A DNA stretch of 64,000 nt from Mycobacterium parmense (GCF_010730575.1 NZ_AP022614.1:186001-250000); one strand, 5' to 3'. Shown: positions 10,337 to 22,253, numbered from the stretch's first letter. Made by a program: numbers and translations. The notes: generated by a model from the letters alone, not told the origin.

Positions 10337-11491
10337 TCAGCGCCGCGACGGGTCCAGTCCGAGCGAGACGCCCGCAAGTCCGCGCCGCCGCGACGACAGG
10401 GCCTCGGCGACGCCGCGCAGCGCTTTACCCGCCGGGGAGTCGGGGGCGCTGAGCACCATCGGCACACCCGAGTCGCCGGCCGCCACCAACGCCGGGTCCA
10501 GTGGAATCTGACCGAGCAGCGGCACGTCCGCCCCGACCGCCCGCGACAACCGCTCGGCGACCTGGCGCCCGCCGCCCTCGCCGAAGACCTGCATGGTGGT
10601 GCCGTCGGGCAGCGTGAGACCCGCCATGTTCTCCACGACGCCGACGACGCGCTGCCGGGTCTGCAGCGCGATGCTGCCCGCCCGCTCGGCGACCTCCGCG
10701 GCGGCCGACTGCGGCGTCGTCACCACCATGATCTCGGCGTTCGGAATGAGCTGCGCCACCGAGATCGCGACGTCGCCGGTGCCCGGCGGCAGGTCGAGCA
10801 GCAGGACGTCGAGGTCGCCCCAGTACACGTCGGCCAGGAACTGCTGCAACGCCCGGTGCAGCATCGGCCCGCGCCACACCACCGGGGTGTTGCCCTCGGT
10901 GAACTGGGCGATCGAGATGACCCGCACCTCGTGGGCGATGGGCGGCAAGATCATCGACTCGACCTGGGTGGGCCGGTCGGTGGTGCCCATCATCCGGGGA
11001 ATCGAGTGGCCGTGAATGTCGGCGTCCAGCACCCCGACCGACAGTCCGCGGGCCGCCATCGCCGCCGCGAGGTTCACCGTCACGGTGGACTTCCCGACAC
11101 CGCCCTTGCCGGACGCGATGGCATACACCCGGGTCAGCGAGCTGGGCTGGGCGAACGGGATGACCGGCTCGCGCGCATCACCGCGGAGCTGCTTGCGCAG
11201 CTCGGTGCGCTGCTCGTCGTTCATCACATCCAGGGTGACCTTCACCGCTCCCGTGCCCGGCACGTCGGAGACCGCGCCGGCGACGCGCTCGCTGATCTCG
11301 GTCTTCTTCGGGCAGCTGGCGGTGGTCAGGTAGATGCCCACGTGCACACCGCCCTCGGCGTCGACGTCGACGCTCTTGACCATCCCGAGATCGGTGATGG
11401 GACGCCGAAGTTCGGGGTCGATCACCTTGCCCAGCGCGGCGCGGATGGCGTCGGTCAGACCGGCTTGCGAATCGGGGGAGTCAGCAGACAT
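10337..11491 (-). CDS. mrp: Mrp/NBP35-type P-loop ATPase, Fe-S cluster carrier
   Basis: A 384-residue protein with an N-terminal MIP18/DUF59 domain (about 10-90, IDPELRRPITDLGMV) and a C-terminal P-loop ATPase of the ParA/MinD class. The Walker A motif is ASGKGGVGKST (127-136), with later motifs DADIHGHSIPRMMG and LLDLPPGTGD. Mrp proteins carry and transfer iron-sulfur clusters. ATG 11491 is preferred over the preceding GTG 11494. The gene faces tatB and lies downstream of the 11.5-12.8 kb transglycosylase-like gene with 28 bases between. Confidence 0.93.
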   Translation of the reverse strand: MSADSPDSQAGLTDAIRAALGKVIDPELRRPITDLGMVKSVDVDAEGGVHVGIYLTTASCPKKTEISERVAGAVSDVPGTGAVKVTLDVMNDEQRTELRKQLRGDAREPVIPFAQPSSLTRVYAIASGKGGVGKSTVTVNLAAAMAARGLSVGVLDADIHGHSIPRMMGTTDRPTQVESMILPPIAHEVRVISIAQFTEGNTPVVWRGPMLHRALQQFLADVYWGDLDVLLLDLPPGTGDVAISVAQLIPNAEIMVVTTPQSAAAEVAERAGSIALQTRQRVVGVVENMAGLTLPDGTTMQVFGEGGGRQVAERLSRAVGADVPLLGQIPLDPALVAAGDSGVPMVLSAPDSPAGKALRGVAEALSSRRRGLAGVSLGLDPSRR

Positions 11492-11519
11492 CACCGCCGA
11501 GTGTAGGCGTGCCCGCTCG

Positions 11520-12755
11520 TCAGCCGGTTGGCGGACCGAACGGCGGTGCGGGCGGCGGCGGGCCGAAGGGTGGCGGCGGTGCGGGCGGCGGCGGGCCGAA
11601 CGGCGGTGGCGGCCCGAACGGCGGCGGCGGCCCGAACGGCGGCGGGTTCTGCGCGCTCTGCGAGCCGATGCAGATCAGCGTGCAGCCGGGTTGCTGCGTC
11701 TGCACCTGCGGCGGGGACGCCGGCGCCATCCACGGGAACATCGGCGAAGCGGGCTGTTGGGGCTGGTTGAGGTCGATCAACGGGGTGCGCGCCATCGGGT
11801 CGTCCATCGGCAGGCCGAGCATGTTCATCGGCAGGTTGGGTCCGAGACCCTCCGGGTGCTCGTCGTGAGCGTCGCCGAGCGGGGGCGGCGGACCAGTCAG
11901 CGGCGGCAGGTCGACCGGGACGACGCCGGTGGCGTACGCGGACGCCCAGCCAAGCACGTTCTGCGCGTAGGACATCGAGTTGTTGTAGCGCAGGATCGCG
12001 GCCATCACCTGGGAGGGGTCGCGCAGGTTGAGCCCGCCGCTGCACAGGTAGCGGGCGGCCGCCAGTGTGGCGTCGAACAGGTTCTGCGGGTCGGGTGCGC
12101 CGTCGCCCTTGCCGTCGACGGCGTAGCGGGCCCAGGTGCCGGGCAGGAACTGCATGGGCCCCATCGCGCGGGCGTAGGTCACCCGGTTGCCGGCGCTGTT
12201 CTGGACGATGACCTCGTTACCGGGCAGGGTGCCGTCCAGCGCCGGACCGTAGATCGGCCGCACAGCCGTGCCCCGCGCGTCGACGGCGCCCCCGCCCGCG
12301 TGGCCCGACTCGATGCGTCCGATCCCGGCCAGCAGATTCCAGCTGACACCGCAATTGGGGGAGGCGACGGCCATCTTCTGCTCGGCACTGCGATACGCAG
12401 CCAGCGCAATGCTGGGGATGCCGAGCGCACCGGGGGCGTTCACGACCATCGGCGGCGGCGGCGCGGCCAGCGCCGGCTCGGCGACGTGAAAGGCCGTCGG
12501 CCCGCGGTCGGCGGCAACCACGGCGGGACCGGAGAGATCGGGGACGGTCGGGGAGACGGCGGCCACCGGGTGAATGTCAGCGCTTACCGGCGGCGTATGT
12601 CCAGGGGACTGCGGGGACGATCCGGCGACGGCTCCGGCGAGCACCAGCGGAGTGATGATGGCTACGCCGAATGCCGGCGCCCGCGTCGCGCGAAGTGTTC
12701 GCTGCCGCACCTTTGCGGCGGCCGGGCGCAGGCCCCGGCGTCCCCCTTTTGCCAC
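11520..12755 (-). CDS. Lytic-transglycosylase-like (SLT) secreted protein with Pro-rich tail (Rv1230c-like)
   Basis: A 411-residue exported protein. A basic N-terminus and hydrophobic segment (residues 25-45) act as signal or anchor. The central domain (about 130-285) has the transglycosylase fold motifs: catalytic Glu in GIGRIESGH, then ARAMGPMQFLPGTWARYA, and ILRYNNSMSYAQNVLGWA. This predicts cleavage of peptidoglycan glycan strands. The last 45 residues are repeated PPPFGPPPP units from a tandem DNA repeat. GTG 12755 follows AGGA at good spacing. The upstream 104-base gap holds a perfect 8-base palindrome ACAATTGT (12821-12828), a possible regulator site. Activity is predicted, not known to me for the homologue. 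Confidence 0.85.
   Translation of the reverse strand: MAKGGRRGLRPAAAKVRQRTLRATRAPAFGVAIITPLVLAGAVAGSSPQSPGHTPPVSADIHPVAAVSPTVPDLSGPAVVAADRGPTAFHVAEPALAAPPPPMVVNAPGALGIPSIALAAYRSAEQKMAVASPNCGVSWNLLAGIGRIESGHAGGGAVDARGTAVRPIYGPALDGTLPGNEVIVQNSAGNRVTYARAMGPMQFLPGTWARYAVDGKGDGAPDPQNLFDATLAAARYLCSGGLNLRDPSQVMAAILRYNNSMSYAQNVLGWASAYATGVVPVDLPPLTGPPPPLGDAHDEHPEGLGPNLPMNMLGLPMDDPMARTPLIDLNQPQQPASPMFPWMAPASPPQVQTQQPGCTLICIGSQSAQNPPPFGPPPPFGPPPPFGPPPPAPPPPFGPPPPAPPFGPPTG
11528..11645 (-). repeat. GC-rich tandem repeat encoding the PPPFGPPPP tail
   Basis: Repeated units of 18 to 30 bases built from CGGCGGTGGCGGCCCGAA-like blocks encode alternating FGPPPP and APPPP segments at the C-terminus of the transglycosylase-like protein. 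Near-identical neighbouring units mean copy number could vary by slippage. Pro-rich tails of this type often span or bind the cell wall. Confidence 0.75.
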
Positions 12756-12859
12756 TCGACCGTCCTAAATATGTGAGCTGGTCGACCTCTTTCCAGGCGT
12801 GAACCAGATCACCATACATAACAATTGTGACTCGAGTGGCGCAATGGGCAGTTCTGCTT

Positions 12860-13399
12860 TCAGCCCGATTTCTTAGCCGTGCGCTCCCGTCCGTCGGCAG
12901 CTTTGCGCGACTCTCCGCCGGGGGTTTGTGGCAGCGCCCCGGTCAGCAGATCGCGCAGGTCTTCCAGCTCGTGCCGCAGGTATTCGCGGGTCACGACCTC
13001 GCCGACGGCCAGCCGCAACGCGGCGAGCTCGCGCGCCAGGTACTCGGTGTCCGCCTTGGTCTGCGAAGCCCGGCGGCGGTCCTCGTCGAGCGCCACGCGG
13101 TCGCGATTCTCCTGGCGGTTCTGGGCGAGCAGGATCAGCGGCGCCGCGTAGGCGGCCTGCGTCGAGAAGGCGAGATTGAGCAGGATGAACGGGTAGGGGT
13201 CCCAGCGCAGGGCGACCGCCCAGACGTTCACCGCAATCCACGCGATCACGATCACCGTCTGGATCAACAGGTAGCGGCCGGTGCCGAAGAAACGGGCGAT
13301 CGACTCGGTGACCTGGCCGACGGCCTCGGGGTCCAGGCGCGGCGACCACCCGCGGGAGGTCCTGGGGGTGTACAGCCGTCGGGGTGCGGAGTTGTTCAC
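12860..13399 (-). CDS. DUF1003 membrane protein (Rv1231c-like)
   Basis: A 179-residue protein with two membrane segments (YLLIQTVIVIAWIAVNVWAV and YPFILLNLAFSTQAAYAAPLILL), the hallmark NLAFSTQAAYAAPLI of DUF1003, followed by a charged helical C-terminus (QNRQENRDRVALDEDRR onward) likely to form a coiled coil. GTG 13399 overlaps the TGA of the upstream CBS-domain gene (GTGA) and has AAGGGG upstream. Function of the family is unknown; coupling to an MgtE-domain protein suggests a shared role in ion handling, which is inference. Confidence 0.85.
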   Translation of the reverse strand: MNNSAPRRLYTPRTSRGWSPRLDPEAVGQVTESIARFFGTGRYLLIQTVIVIAWIAVNVWAVALRWDPYPFILLNLAFSTQAAYAAPLILLAQNRQENRDRVALDEDRRRASQTKADTEYLARELAALRLAVGEVVTREYLRHELEDLRDLLTGALPQTPGGESRKAADGRERTAKKSG

Positions 13400-14703
13400 G
13401 CGGACCCCTTCTGTGCGCGGAGGCGGCCGGTCACGTCCAGCGTCTGCACGTCGACGCGCCAGTCGTGCGGCAGCAGGTGATCGAGCAGGTCGTCCACCGT
13501 GACCGCCCCCAGCAGGTGGTTCTGGTCGTCGACCACCGGCGCGCACACCAGGTTGTAGGCGGCGAGGTAGCGGGTCACCGCTCCCAGCGCGGTCTCCGGT
13601 GCCAACGTGAGCAGGTCGCTGTCGACGATCCCGCCGACGAGTTCGGCGGGTGCCTGGCGAAGCAGTCGCTGCAGCGGGATGCAGCCCAGGTAGCGGCCGG
13701 TCGGCGTAGCCGTGGGCGGGCGTGCCACGAACACCATGGACGACAGGGCGGGGGTGAGGTCGGGATCGCGCACCCGGGCCAGCGCCTCGGCGACGGTTGT
13801 GTCGGGGGTCAGCACCACCGGGTCTGACGTCATCAAACCGCCCGCGGTGTCCGGGGAATGGGTGAGCAGCCGGCGCACCGGGGCGGAGTCGTCGGGATCC
13901 ATCCGGGTCAGCAGCATCTCGGCGTCCGTGGGGTTGAGCACCCCGAGCAGGTCGGCGGCGTCGTCGGGGTCCATCTCCTCGAGCACGTCGGCCGACCGTT
14001 CGGTGCCCAGCTGCGACAACACCTCGGCCTGCTCGACCTCGGGCAGCTCCTGCAGGATGTCGGCCAGCCGCTCGTCGTCCAGCGCCTTGAACACCTCGGA
14101 GCGCCGCTTGGCCGGCAGGCCGCGAATGGCGTCGGCGACGTCAGCGGCTCGCTGCCCCTCAAACTGGTTGAGCAACTGCGCCACGCCCTGGCCCGGCAAC
14201 GCCAGCGCGGACGGGGTGAGGCCGTGCACGTTGTGCCAGTCCACGACGTGCACGGGGCCGCGCCGGCCGAGTCGCCGCGGCACCCGGACCGCCACCCGCG
14301 ACACCATCCAGTCCCGGGTTCGCGTCTGCTCGATGCCCAGGTCCGTGATCACCACGTCCAGCCCCGCCAGCTCAGGCAGGTCGGGGTCGTTGACCTTCAC
14401 CTGCGTGTCGAGCACCTGGCCCATTGCCAGCACCTCGCCCGGCCGCTGTTCGAAGTGGCGCAGGGAGACGCTGCCCGTGTTCAGGGTCACCGCGTCGGGC
14501 TCGATCGCCGCGACGCGCAGCATCGGGATGAAGATGCTGCGGCGGGTCGCCAGGTTGACGACCAGCCCCAATACGCGCGGTTGCTGGCGCACGATGCTGA
14601 TGCCGAGCACGACATCGCGGACCCTGCCGAAGGATTCGCCGAGGGGGCCCAACACCATCATCCGCGAGAGCCGCGCGACGTACACCCTGTTGACCGATGC
14701 CAT
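13396..14703 (-). CDS. PRC-barrel / MgtE N-terminal / CBS-domain protein (Rv1232c-like)
   Basis: A 435-residue soluble protein. Residues 1-110 look like a PRC-barrel fold (RDVVLGISIVRQQPRVLGLVVNL). Residues 210-310 are the superhelical MgtE-N domain (RRSEVFKALDDERLADILQELPEVEQAEVL and DPDDAADLLGVLNP), and two CBS motifs follow (315-430). MgtE-N and CBS domains normally gate a magnesium channel, but the membrane part of MgtE is missing, so this is a free regulatory half. ATG 14703 was chosen because the longer open frame upstream has no supporting sequence. It is coupled to the DUF1003 gene. The nearby corA is a separate magnesium transporter. Confidence 0.88.
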   Translation of the reverse strand: MASVNRVYVARLSRMMVLGPLGESFGRVRDVVLGISIVRQQPRVLGLVVNLATRRSIFIPMLRVAAIEPDAVTLNTGSVSLRHFEQRPGEVLAMGQVLDTQVKVNDPDLPELAGLDVVITDLGIEQTRTRDWMVSRVAVRVPRRLGRRGPVHVVDWHNVHGLTPSALALPGQGVAQLLNQFEGQRAADVADAIRGLPAKRRSEVFKALDDERLADILQELPEVEQAEVLSQLGTERSADVLEEMDPDDAADLLGVLNPTDAEMLLTRMDPDDSAPVRRLLTHSPDTAGGLMTSDPVVLTPDTTVAEALARVRDPDLTPALSSMVFVARPPTATPTGRYLGCIPLQRLLRQAPAELVGGIVDSDLLTLAPETALGAVTRYLAAYNLVCAPVVDDQNHLLGAVTVDDLLDHLLPHDWRVDVQTLDVTGRLRAQKGSA

Positions 14704-14753
14704 GGGGCAAAGCCTAGGCAGCCCTTCGCCGGAAGGCAGAAGCCCCGCCGTCC

Positions 14754-15314
14754 TTACCGCGAGTGCAGCGCGAAGATCGCGACGATCAGGCTCACCACCA
14801 GGGTCGCCACGCCGACGACGATGCCGGCGACCGCCAAGCCGTATCCGCCCTGCCGTCTTTCCTTGATCTGATTGAGCGCGACCGTGCCCAGCACGATGGC
14901 CACGATTGACCCGATGCCGCAGAACAATCCGGTGAACGCCAAGACGAGGGAGGCTATCGCCAGGCCGTTGGTTTCCGGGTTGGGCGTTCCGTAGCCACCC
15001 TGCAGATCCGGCGCGGGATACCCCGGGTAGAAGCCTCCCGGTAAAGGCGGCGGACCGTAACCGGTCGACGGCGCACCGAAGGGCGGGCCCGGCGGGTACG
15101 GCGGCTGGCCGCCGAAGACCGGCGGCCCGCCGCATCCGGGTCCAGGGGGAACGGGCGGTGGATAGCCGGGCGGCGGGTATGCGCCGTGGGGCGGGGCCGG
15201 CGGCTCCCAGGGCGCAGTCCAGCCCGGCTCCTCGTGGGCCGGGGGTCGCGGCGTTGGCGGGGTGTCGTCCTCGTCGTGGGAGCCCTCCGCGAAGCCGCCG
15301 CCGGGACCAGTCAT
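14754..15314 (-). CDS. Pro/Gly-rich membrane protein with DUF4190-type tail (Rv1233c-like)
   Basis: A 186-residue protein. Residues 1-110 are rich in Pro, Gly and Tyr (PPPGYPPPVPPGPGCGG), and the C-terminal part has two membrane helices separated by a short loop (LAIASLVLAFTGLFCGIGSI and GLAVAGIVVGVATLVVSLIVAI), a DUF4190-like arrangement. ATG 15314 was preferred to TTG 15323. Homologues are common in actinobacteria and their job is unknown. It lies 50 bases upstream of the CBS-domain gene on the same strand and faces away from the Rv1234-like gene. Confidence 0.82.
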   Translation of the reverse strand: MTGPGGGFAEGSHDEDDTPPTPRPPAHEEPGWTAPWEPPAPPHGAYPPPGYPPPVPPGPGCGGPPVFGGQPPYPPGPPFGAPSTGYGPPPLPGGFYPGYPAPDLQGGYGTPNPETNGLAIASLVLAFTGLFCGIGSIVAIVLGTVALNQIKERRQGGYGLAVAGIVVGVATLVVSLIVAIFALHSR

Positions 15315-15472
15315 GGGGTTCAACCTAGCCCATCCGCAGGTGGTGACCGGCGCGGCAAGCCCCCGCGGGTCAGCAGGCGTGCACGGGACCCTCGATAGGG
15401 TGGGAAGGCTGGTTGGGGGTGGGTGGCAAGACTGGGGATGAAACGACGGCCGAGGCGGAGGAGAATGAGCCG

Positions 15473-16000
15473 ATGACTAGTCCTTTCCAGCCCGGGCAGG
15501 TTCCCGGCGCCACCCCTGCGGGTGCTACCGGTGGCCGGCGCGGCGCGCCCGGTCTGCCGACACCGCCCAAGGGCTGGCCGGTGGGGTCCTACCCCACCTA
15601 CGCCGAGGCGCAACGGGCCGTCGACTATCTGTCCGAGCAGCAGTTCCCGGTGCAGCAGGTGACCATCGTCGGCGTCGACCTCATGCAGGTGGAACGAGTC
15701 ACCGGCCGGCTGACATGGCCCAAAGTCCTCGGCGGCGGCGTGCTCAGCGGCGCCTGGCTCGGCTTGTTCATCGGGTTGGTGCTCGGGTTCTTCAGCCCCA
15801 ATCCCTGGTCCGCGCTGATCACCGGCCTGGTGGCCGGGGTGTTCTTCGGGCTGATCACCTCGGCGGTGCCCTACGCGATGGCCCGCGGGACAAGGGATTT
15901 CAGCTCGACCATGCAGCTGGTGGCCGGTCGCTACGACGTGCTGTGCGACCCGCAGAACGCGGAGAAGGCGCGGGATCTGCTGGCCCGCCTGGCGATCTGA
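15473..16000 (+). CDS. Conserved membrane protein (Rv1234-like, general-stress YflT/DUF1269-like)
   Basis: A 175-residue protein with a Pro-rich N-terminus (1-45), a small soluble module GWPVGSYPTYAEAQRAVDYL...VTIVGVDLMQVERV resembling heat-induced YflT/FMN-binding-like repeats, and two membrane segments (GGVLSGAWLGLFIGLVLGFF and ALITGLVAGVFFGLITSAV), then a short soluble tail. ATG 15473 lies about ten bases after GGAGGAG (15457-15463). It precedes the trehalose importer operon by 28 bases and is likely cotranscribed with it, yet no role in trehalose transport is known to me. Confidence 0.82.
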   Translation: MTSPFQPGQVPGATPAGATGGRRGAPGLPTPPKGWPVGSYPTYAEAQRAVDYLSEQQFPVQQVTIVGVDLMQVERVTGRLTWPKVLGGGVLSGAWLGLFIGLVLGFFSPNPWSALITGLVAGVFFGLITSAVPYAMARGTRDFSSTMQLVAGRYDVLCDPQNAEKARDLLARLAI

Positions 16001-18304
<2,304 letters not shown>

Positions 18305-18315
<11 letters not shown>

Positions 18316-19168
18316 ACGGGAAAGGGCACGGACGGCCGCATCCGCAGGCGCGCGCCGCGCCATCGGCTGGGTCGTCGTCGACACCGTGGTGGTCGTCTAT
18401 GCGCTGCTGCCGGTGCTCTGGATCCTGTCCCTGTCGCTCAAACCGACGTCGGACATCAAGGACGGCAAGCTGATTCCGGCGTCGGTCACGCTGGACAATT
18501 ACCGCGGCGCCTTCCGCGGCGGCTTCTTCAGCTCAGCGCTGGTCAACTCGATCGGGATCGGGTTGATCACCACCGCGGTCGCGGTGCTGCTCGGTGCGAT
18601 GGCCGCCTACGCCGTCGCCCGGCTGAACTTCCCGGGCAAACGCCTGCTGGTGGGGGTGGCCCTGCTGATCACCATGTTCCCGGCGATCTCGCTGGTGACG
18701 CCGCTGTTCAACATCGAGCGCCGGGTCGGGCTGTTCGACACGTGGCCGGGCTTGATCCTGCCCTACATCACGTTCGCGCTGCCGCTGGCCATCTACACGC
18801 TGTCGGCGTTCTTCCGGGAGATCCCGTGGGATCTGGAGAAGGCGGCCAAGATGGACGGCGCGACCCCGGCGCAGGCGTTCCGCAAGGTGATCGTCCCGCT
18901 GGCGGCGCCCGGCGTGGTGACCGCGGCGATCCTGGTTTTCATCTTCGCCTGGAACGACCTGCTGCTGGCGCTGTCGCTGACCGCCACCGAGGCGGCGATC
19001 ACCGCGCCGGTGGCGATCGTGAACTTCAGCGGCAGTTCGCAGTTCGAGGAGCCCACCGGGTCGATCGCGGCCGGTGCCATGGTGATCACGGTCCCGATCA
19101 TCGTCTTTGTTCTAATCTTCCAACGACGAATCGTCGCCGGGTTGACTTCCGGTGCTGTGAAGGGATAG
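18305..19168 (+). CDS. sugB: Trehalose ABC importer permease SugB
   Basis: A 287-residue permease, six helices, partner of SugA. The EAA loop is [24 protein letters not shown] 18305 is taken as start ([10 protein letters not shown]), with GTG 18293/18296 as in-frame alternatives; both lie within the sugA 3' end. The N-terminal tail is about 15 residues longer than in the tuberculosis protein. It is followed at four bases by sugC. Confidence 0.93.
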
Positions 19169-19172
19169 CCGG

Positions 19173-20351
19173 ATGGCCGAGATTGTGCTGGAACACGTGA
19201 ACAAGAGCTATCCCGACGGCGCCGCGGCGGTCAAGGACCTCAACCTCACCGTTGCCGACGGCGAATTCCTGATCCTGGTCGGCCCATCCGGCTGCGGCAA
19301 GACCACGACGTTGAACATGATCGCCGGGCTCGAAGACATCTCGTCGGGAGAGCTGCGCATCGGCGGCCAACGGATGAACGAGAAGGCGCCGAAGGACCGC
19401 GACATCGCGATGGTGTTCCAGTCCTACGCCCTCTACCCGCACATGACGGTGCGCCAGAACATCGCCTTCCCGTTGACGCTGGCGAAGATGAAGAAGGCCG
19501 AGATCGCCCAGAAGGTGGAGGAGACCGCGAAAACCCTTGATCTGACCGAGCTTCTCGACCGCAAACCCTCCCAGCTCTCCGGTGGCCAGCGGCAGCGCGT
19601 CGCGATGGGCCGGGCAATCGTGCGTCACCCCAAGGCGTTCCTGATGGACGAGCCGCTGTCCAACCTGGACGCCAAGCTGCGGGTGCAGATGCGCGGCGAG
19701 ATTGCGCGGTTGCAGAAGAGGCTGGGCACCACCACCGTGTACGTCACCCACGACCAAACCGAGGCGATGACGCTGGGGGACCGGGTGGTGGTGATGCATG
19801 GCGGCGTCGCGCAGCAGATCGGCACGCCCGACGAGCTCTACGAGCACCCCGCCAACCTCTTCGTCGCTGGGTTCATCGGCTCACCGGCCATGAATTTCTT
19901 CTCCGCGACGCTGACCCCGACCGGGTTGACACTGCCCTTCGGCGAGGCGATGCTGACGCCAGAGGTCCAGCGGGTGATCGAGGCGCACCCGAAACCGCGG
20001 AGCGTCATCGTGGGGGTGCGGCCCGAGCACCTGGCCGACGCCGCGCTGATCGACGGTTACCAGCGCATCAGGGCGCTGACCTTCGAGGTGAAGGTCGAGT
20101 TGGTCGAGTCGCTGGGCGCCGACAAGTACGTGTACTTCACCACCTCCGGTCCCGCCGTGCACGCCGCGCTGCTGGACGAACTCGAGGCCGACGGCGACCT
20201 GCGTGAGAACCAGTTTGTGGCAAGGGTTTCCGCCGAGTCGAAGGCGATGGTGGGCCGGTCGATCGAGTTGGCCTGCGACACCACGAAACTCGCCGTCTTC
20301 GACGCCGATTCGGGGGCCAACCTGACTATCGCCTCGCCCGAAGCGAAGTGA
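19173..20351 (+). CDS. sugC: Trehalose ABC importer ATPase SugC
   Basis: A 392-residue MalK-type ATPase that energises trehalose import. Motifs in order: Walker [11 protein letters not shown]-loop [14 protein letters not shown], signature [14 protein letters not shown], Walker [15 protein letters not shown], switch histidine THDQTEAMT. The C-terminal 150 residues form the OB-fold regulatory region of MalK proteins. Its TGA overlaps the GTG of the next gene, a suppressor-of-fused-domain protein (GTGA at 20348-20351), which extends the operon compared with M. tuberculosis. Confidence 0.95.
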   Translation: MAEIVLEHVNKSYPDGAAAVKDLNLTVADGEFLILVGPSGCGKTTTLNMIAGLEDISSGELRIGGQRMNEKAPKDRDIAMVFQSYALYPHMTVRQNIAFPLTLAKMKKAEIAQKVEETAKTLDLTELLDRKPSQLSGGQRQRVAMGRAIVRHPKAFLMDEPLSNLDAKLRVQMRGEIARLQKRLGTTTVYVTHDQTEAMTLGDRVVVMHGGVAQQIGTPDELYEHPANLFVAGFIGSPAMNFFSATLTPTGLTLPFGEAMLTPEVQRVIEAHPKPRSVIVGVRPEHLADAALIDGYQRIRALTFEVKVELVESLGADKYVYFTTSGPAVHAALLDELEADGDLRENQFVARVSAESKAMVGRSIELACDTTKLAVFDADSGANLTIASPEAK

Positions 20352-20950
20352 CGACCACGATCGACCGGGTGCGCGCGCATCTGCGCGACCACTTCGCCGG
20401 CATCGAGCCCGATTCGGCGAGCGTGACTTTCCTGGGCACCGAGTCCATGGAGGTGTTGCGGTTCCGGGAGGCCGACGGTGTGGCGCACTACGTGACGTTG
20501 GGATGCTCGCGGCATCCGATGACCGACCCGGCGCAGGCGGTCACCGACCCGCTGCGCGGTCCGCGCGCCGAAGTCGTTCTGCGCCTTCGTGATCGGGGGA
20601 CCTTGCCGGGGCTGGCCCGCAGCATGGCGATCCTGGCGGCGACCCCCGCGGTCGACGGTGTGGTGCTGCTGGCCGACGCGCTGATCGACCTGGGCTCGCC
20701 GCTGTGGGCTTGGGGATCGGGCGAGCCCAGGAGGGTGCCGTTCACCGCGGTGCTGCTGGGCCACACCGAGATTGCGGACCTGCCGCTGGAACCGCCGCTG
20801 GATCCGGTGCGGTTCCTGTCGGCGACGCCGATCACCGCGACCGAGGCGGCCTGGGTGCGGCTGAAGGGCGCCGAGGCCATGCGGCAGGCGTGGCGAAACG
20901 ATCGCGTCGACGTGCTGGACCCCAATCGGCCTGCGGCGCAACCGGACTGA
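20348..20950 (+). CDS. Suppressor-of-fused (SUFU) domain protein attached to the sug operon
   Basis: A 200-residue soluble protein with the bacterial SUFU pattern: early [27 protein letters not shown], middle [11 protein letters not shown], and late [25 protein letters not shown]. In animals SUFU binds Gli factors; bacterial members occur in toxin-immunity and unknown settings, and no catalytic residues are evident. GTG 20348 sits within the sugC stop, so it is translated with the trehalose importer. I know of no such gene at this position in M. tuberculosis. It could be an accessory factor or a separate function carried in by the operon. It converges on corA with 12 bases between. Confidence 0.75.
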   Translation: MTTTIDRVRAHLRDHFAGIEPDSASVTFLGTESMEVLRFREADGVAHYVTLGCSRHPMTDPAQAVTDPLRGPRAEVVLRLRDRGTLPGLARSMAILAATPAVDGVVLLADALIDLGSPLWAWGSGEPRRVPFTAVLLGHTEIADLPLEPPLDPVRFLSATPITATEAAWVRLKGAEAMRQAWRNDRVDVLDPNRPAAQPD

Positions 20951-20962
20951 GTCCGAGACCGG

Positions 20963-22057
20963 TCACAGCCAGTTGTTGCGGCGAAACTGGAAGTAGAGGA
21001 CCAGGCAGAAGACGGCCATCAGGCCCATGATCCCGGGGTAACCCCACGTCCAGTTCAGCTCGGGCATGAAATGGAAGTTCATGCCGTAGATGGCGGCGAC
21101 CATCGTGGGTACCGCGAGGATACCGGCCCAGGCGGCCATCTTGCGCATGTCGTTGTTCTGCTGCATCCCGACGCGGGCCAGAGCCGCCTGCACCAGTGAG
21201 TTGAGCATGTCGTCGTAGCTGGCGATCTGGTCGGCGGCGTTGGACTGGTGGTCGGCGACGTCGCGCAGATACCGCCGAACCTCCTTGCCGATCAGGTCTT
21301 TGTTCTCCACCTGCATCCGGTGGAACGCCGCCGACAGCGGGTTGACGCAGCGGCGCAGTTCGACGACTTCGCGTTTGAGCAGATAGATCGGTTCGACGTC
21401 CAGCTTGCGGCCCGGCCCGAACGCCACCTCCTGGATGCTGTCGATGTCCGACTCGATCAGGCTGCTCACTTCGAGGTAGTGATCCACCACGTGGTCGGCG
21501 ATGGCGTGCATCACCGCGTACGGCCCAAGGCGCGTCTGCTCGGGGTCGGAGTCCATGCGCTTGCGGACAGCCGACAGCGCGCCGTGCTCGCCGTGACGGA
21601 CGGTGACCACGAAATCACTGCCGACGAACACCATGATCTCGCCGGTCTCCACGATCTGGCGGGCCATCACCACCGATTCGTGCGGGACGTAGTTGACGGT
21701 CTTGAGGACCAGGAACAGCGTCTCGTCGTAGCGCTCCACCTTCGGACGCTGATGCGCGCACACCGCGTCCTCCACGGCCAGCGGGTGGAGTCCGAAAATG
21801 TCGGCGACGGACTGCATCTCGTCGTGGTCCGGCTCGCGCAGGCCCACCCAGACGAAGGCCTCGTGACCGAGCAACTCCACCTCGCGGACTTTGCCGAGCG
21901 CGGTGGCATAGGTGAAGGTGCCGGGCAGTCGGTGGCCTTCGGCGTAGACGGCGCAGTCGACCAACACGTCCCTGTGCTGATCCGGCGGTGGCTCGACGAC
22001 CGGCTCGCGCATGAGCGGCCGGAGCGCTTCGGGCAATGCGTCGAAACCTTGGAACAC
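20963..22057 (-). CDS. corA: CorA-type magnesium/cobalt transporter
   Basis: A 364-residue CorA channel. A large cytoplasmic domain (to about 290) precedes two C-terminal membrane helices bearing the selectivity motif YGMN (in AAIYGMNFHFMPELNWTWG). GTG 22057 (MFQGFDALPEALRP) is chosen because GGAGG lies five bases before it and the resulting N-terminus resembles the tuberculosis protein; an upstream ATG at 22102 in the same frame lacks that support. It is convergent with the SUFU gene and divergent from mdh. Confidence 0.92.
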   Translation of the reverse strand: MFQGFDALPEALRPLMREPVVEPPPDQHRDVLVDCAVYAEGHRLPGTFTYATALGKVREVELLGHEAFVWVGLREPDHDEMQSVADIFGLHPLAVEDAVCAHQRPKVERYDETLFLVLKTVNYVPHESVVMARQIVETGEIMVFVGSDFVVTVRHGEHGALSAVRKRMDSDPEQTRLGPYAVMHAIADHVVDHYLEVSSLIESDIDSIQEVAFGPGRKLDVEPIYLLKREVVELRRCVNPLSAAFHRMQVENKDLIGKEVRRYLRDVADHQSNAADQIASYDDMLNSLVQAALARVGMQQNNDMRKMAAWAGILAVPTMVAAIYGMNFHFMPELNWTWGYPGIMGLMAVFCLVLYFQFRRNNWL

Positions 22058-22253
22058 ATCCACCTCCGATCGGAGCGCGTATCTGACCGGGCGGTGGTCC
22101 ATGCTACGCGCCCCGATTTGCCGGAGCGCGGCGAAGCGAACTGCAGGTCAGCGCCGGGGGCCGGGCCCGAGGTCGGCGGTCGAGTCGAGTGCGCTAGTTT
22201 CGAGCCAAGATCTGAACCTGCTCGACCGTCTCCGCACAAAGGAGTAAACCGAC

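Noticed and set aside
11528..11645. Repeat tract considered as a CRISPR array or minisatellite
   Set aside because: Units are in frame, without spacers of constant length, and encode the Pro-rich tail of an exported protein; no cas genes are present.
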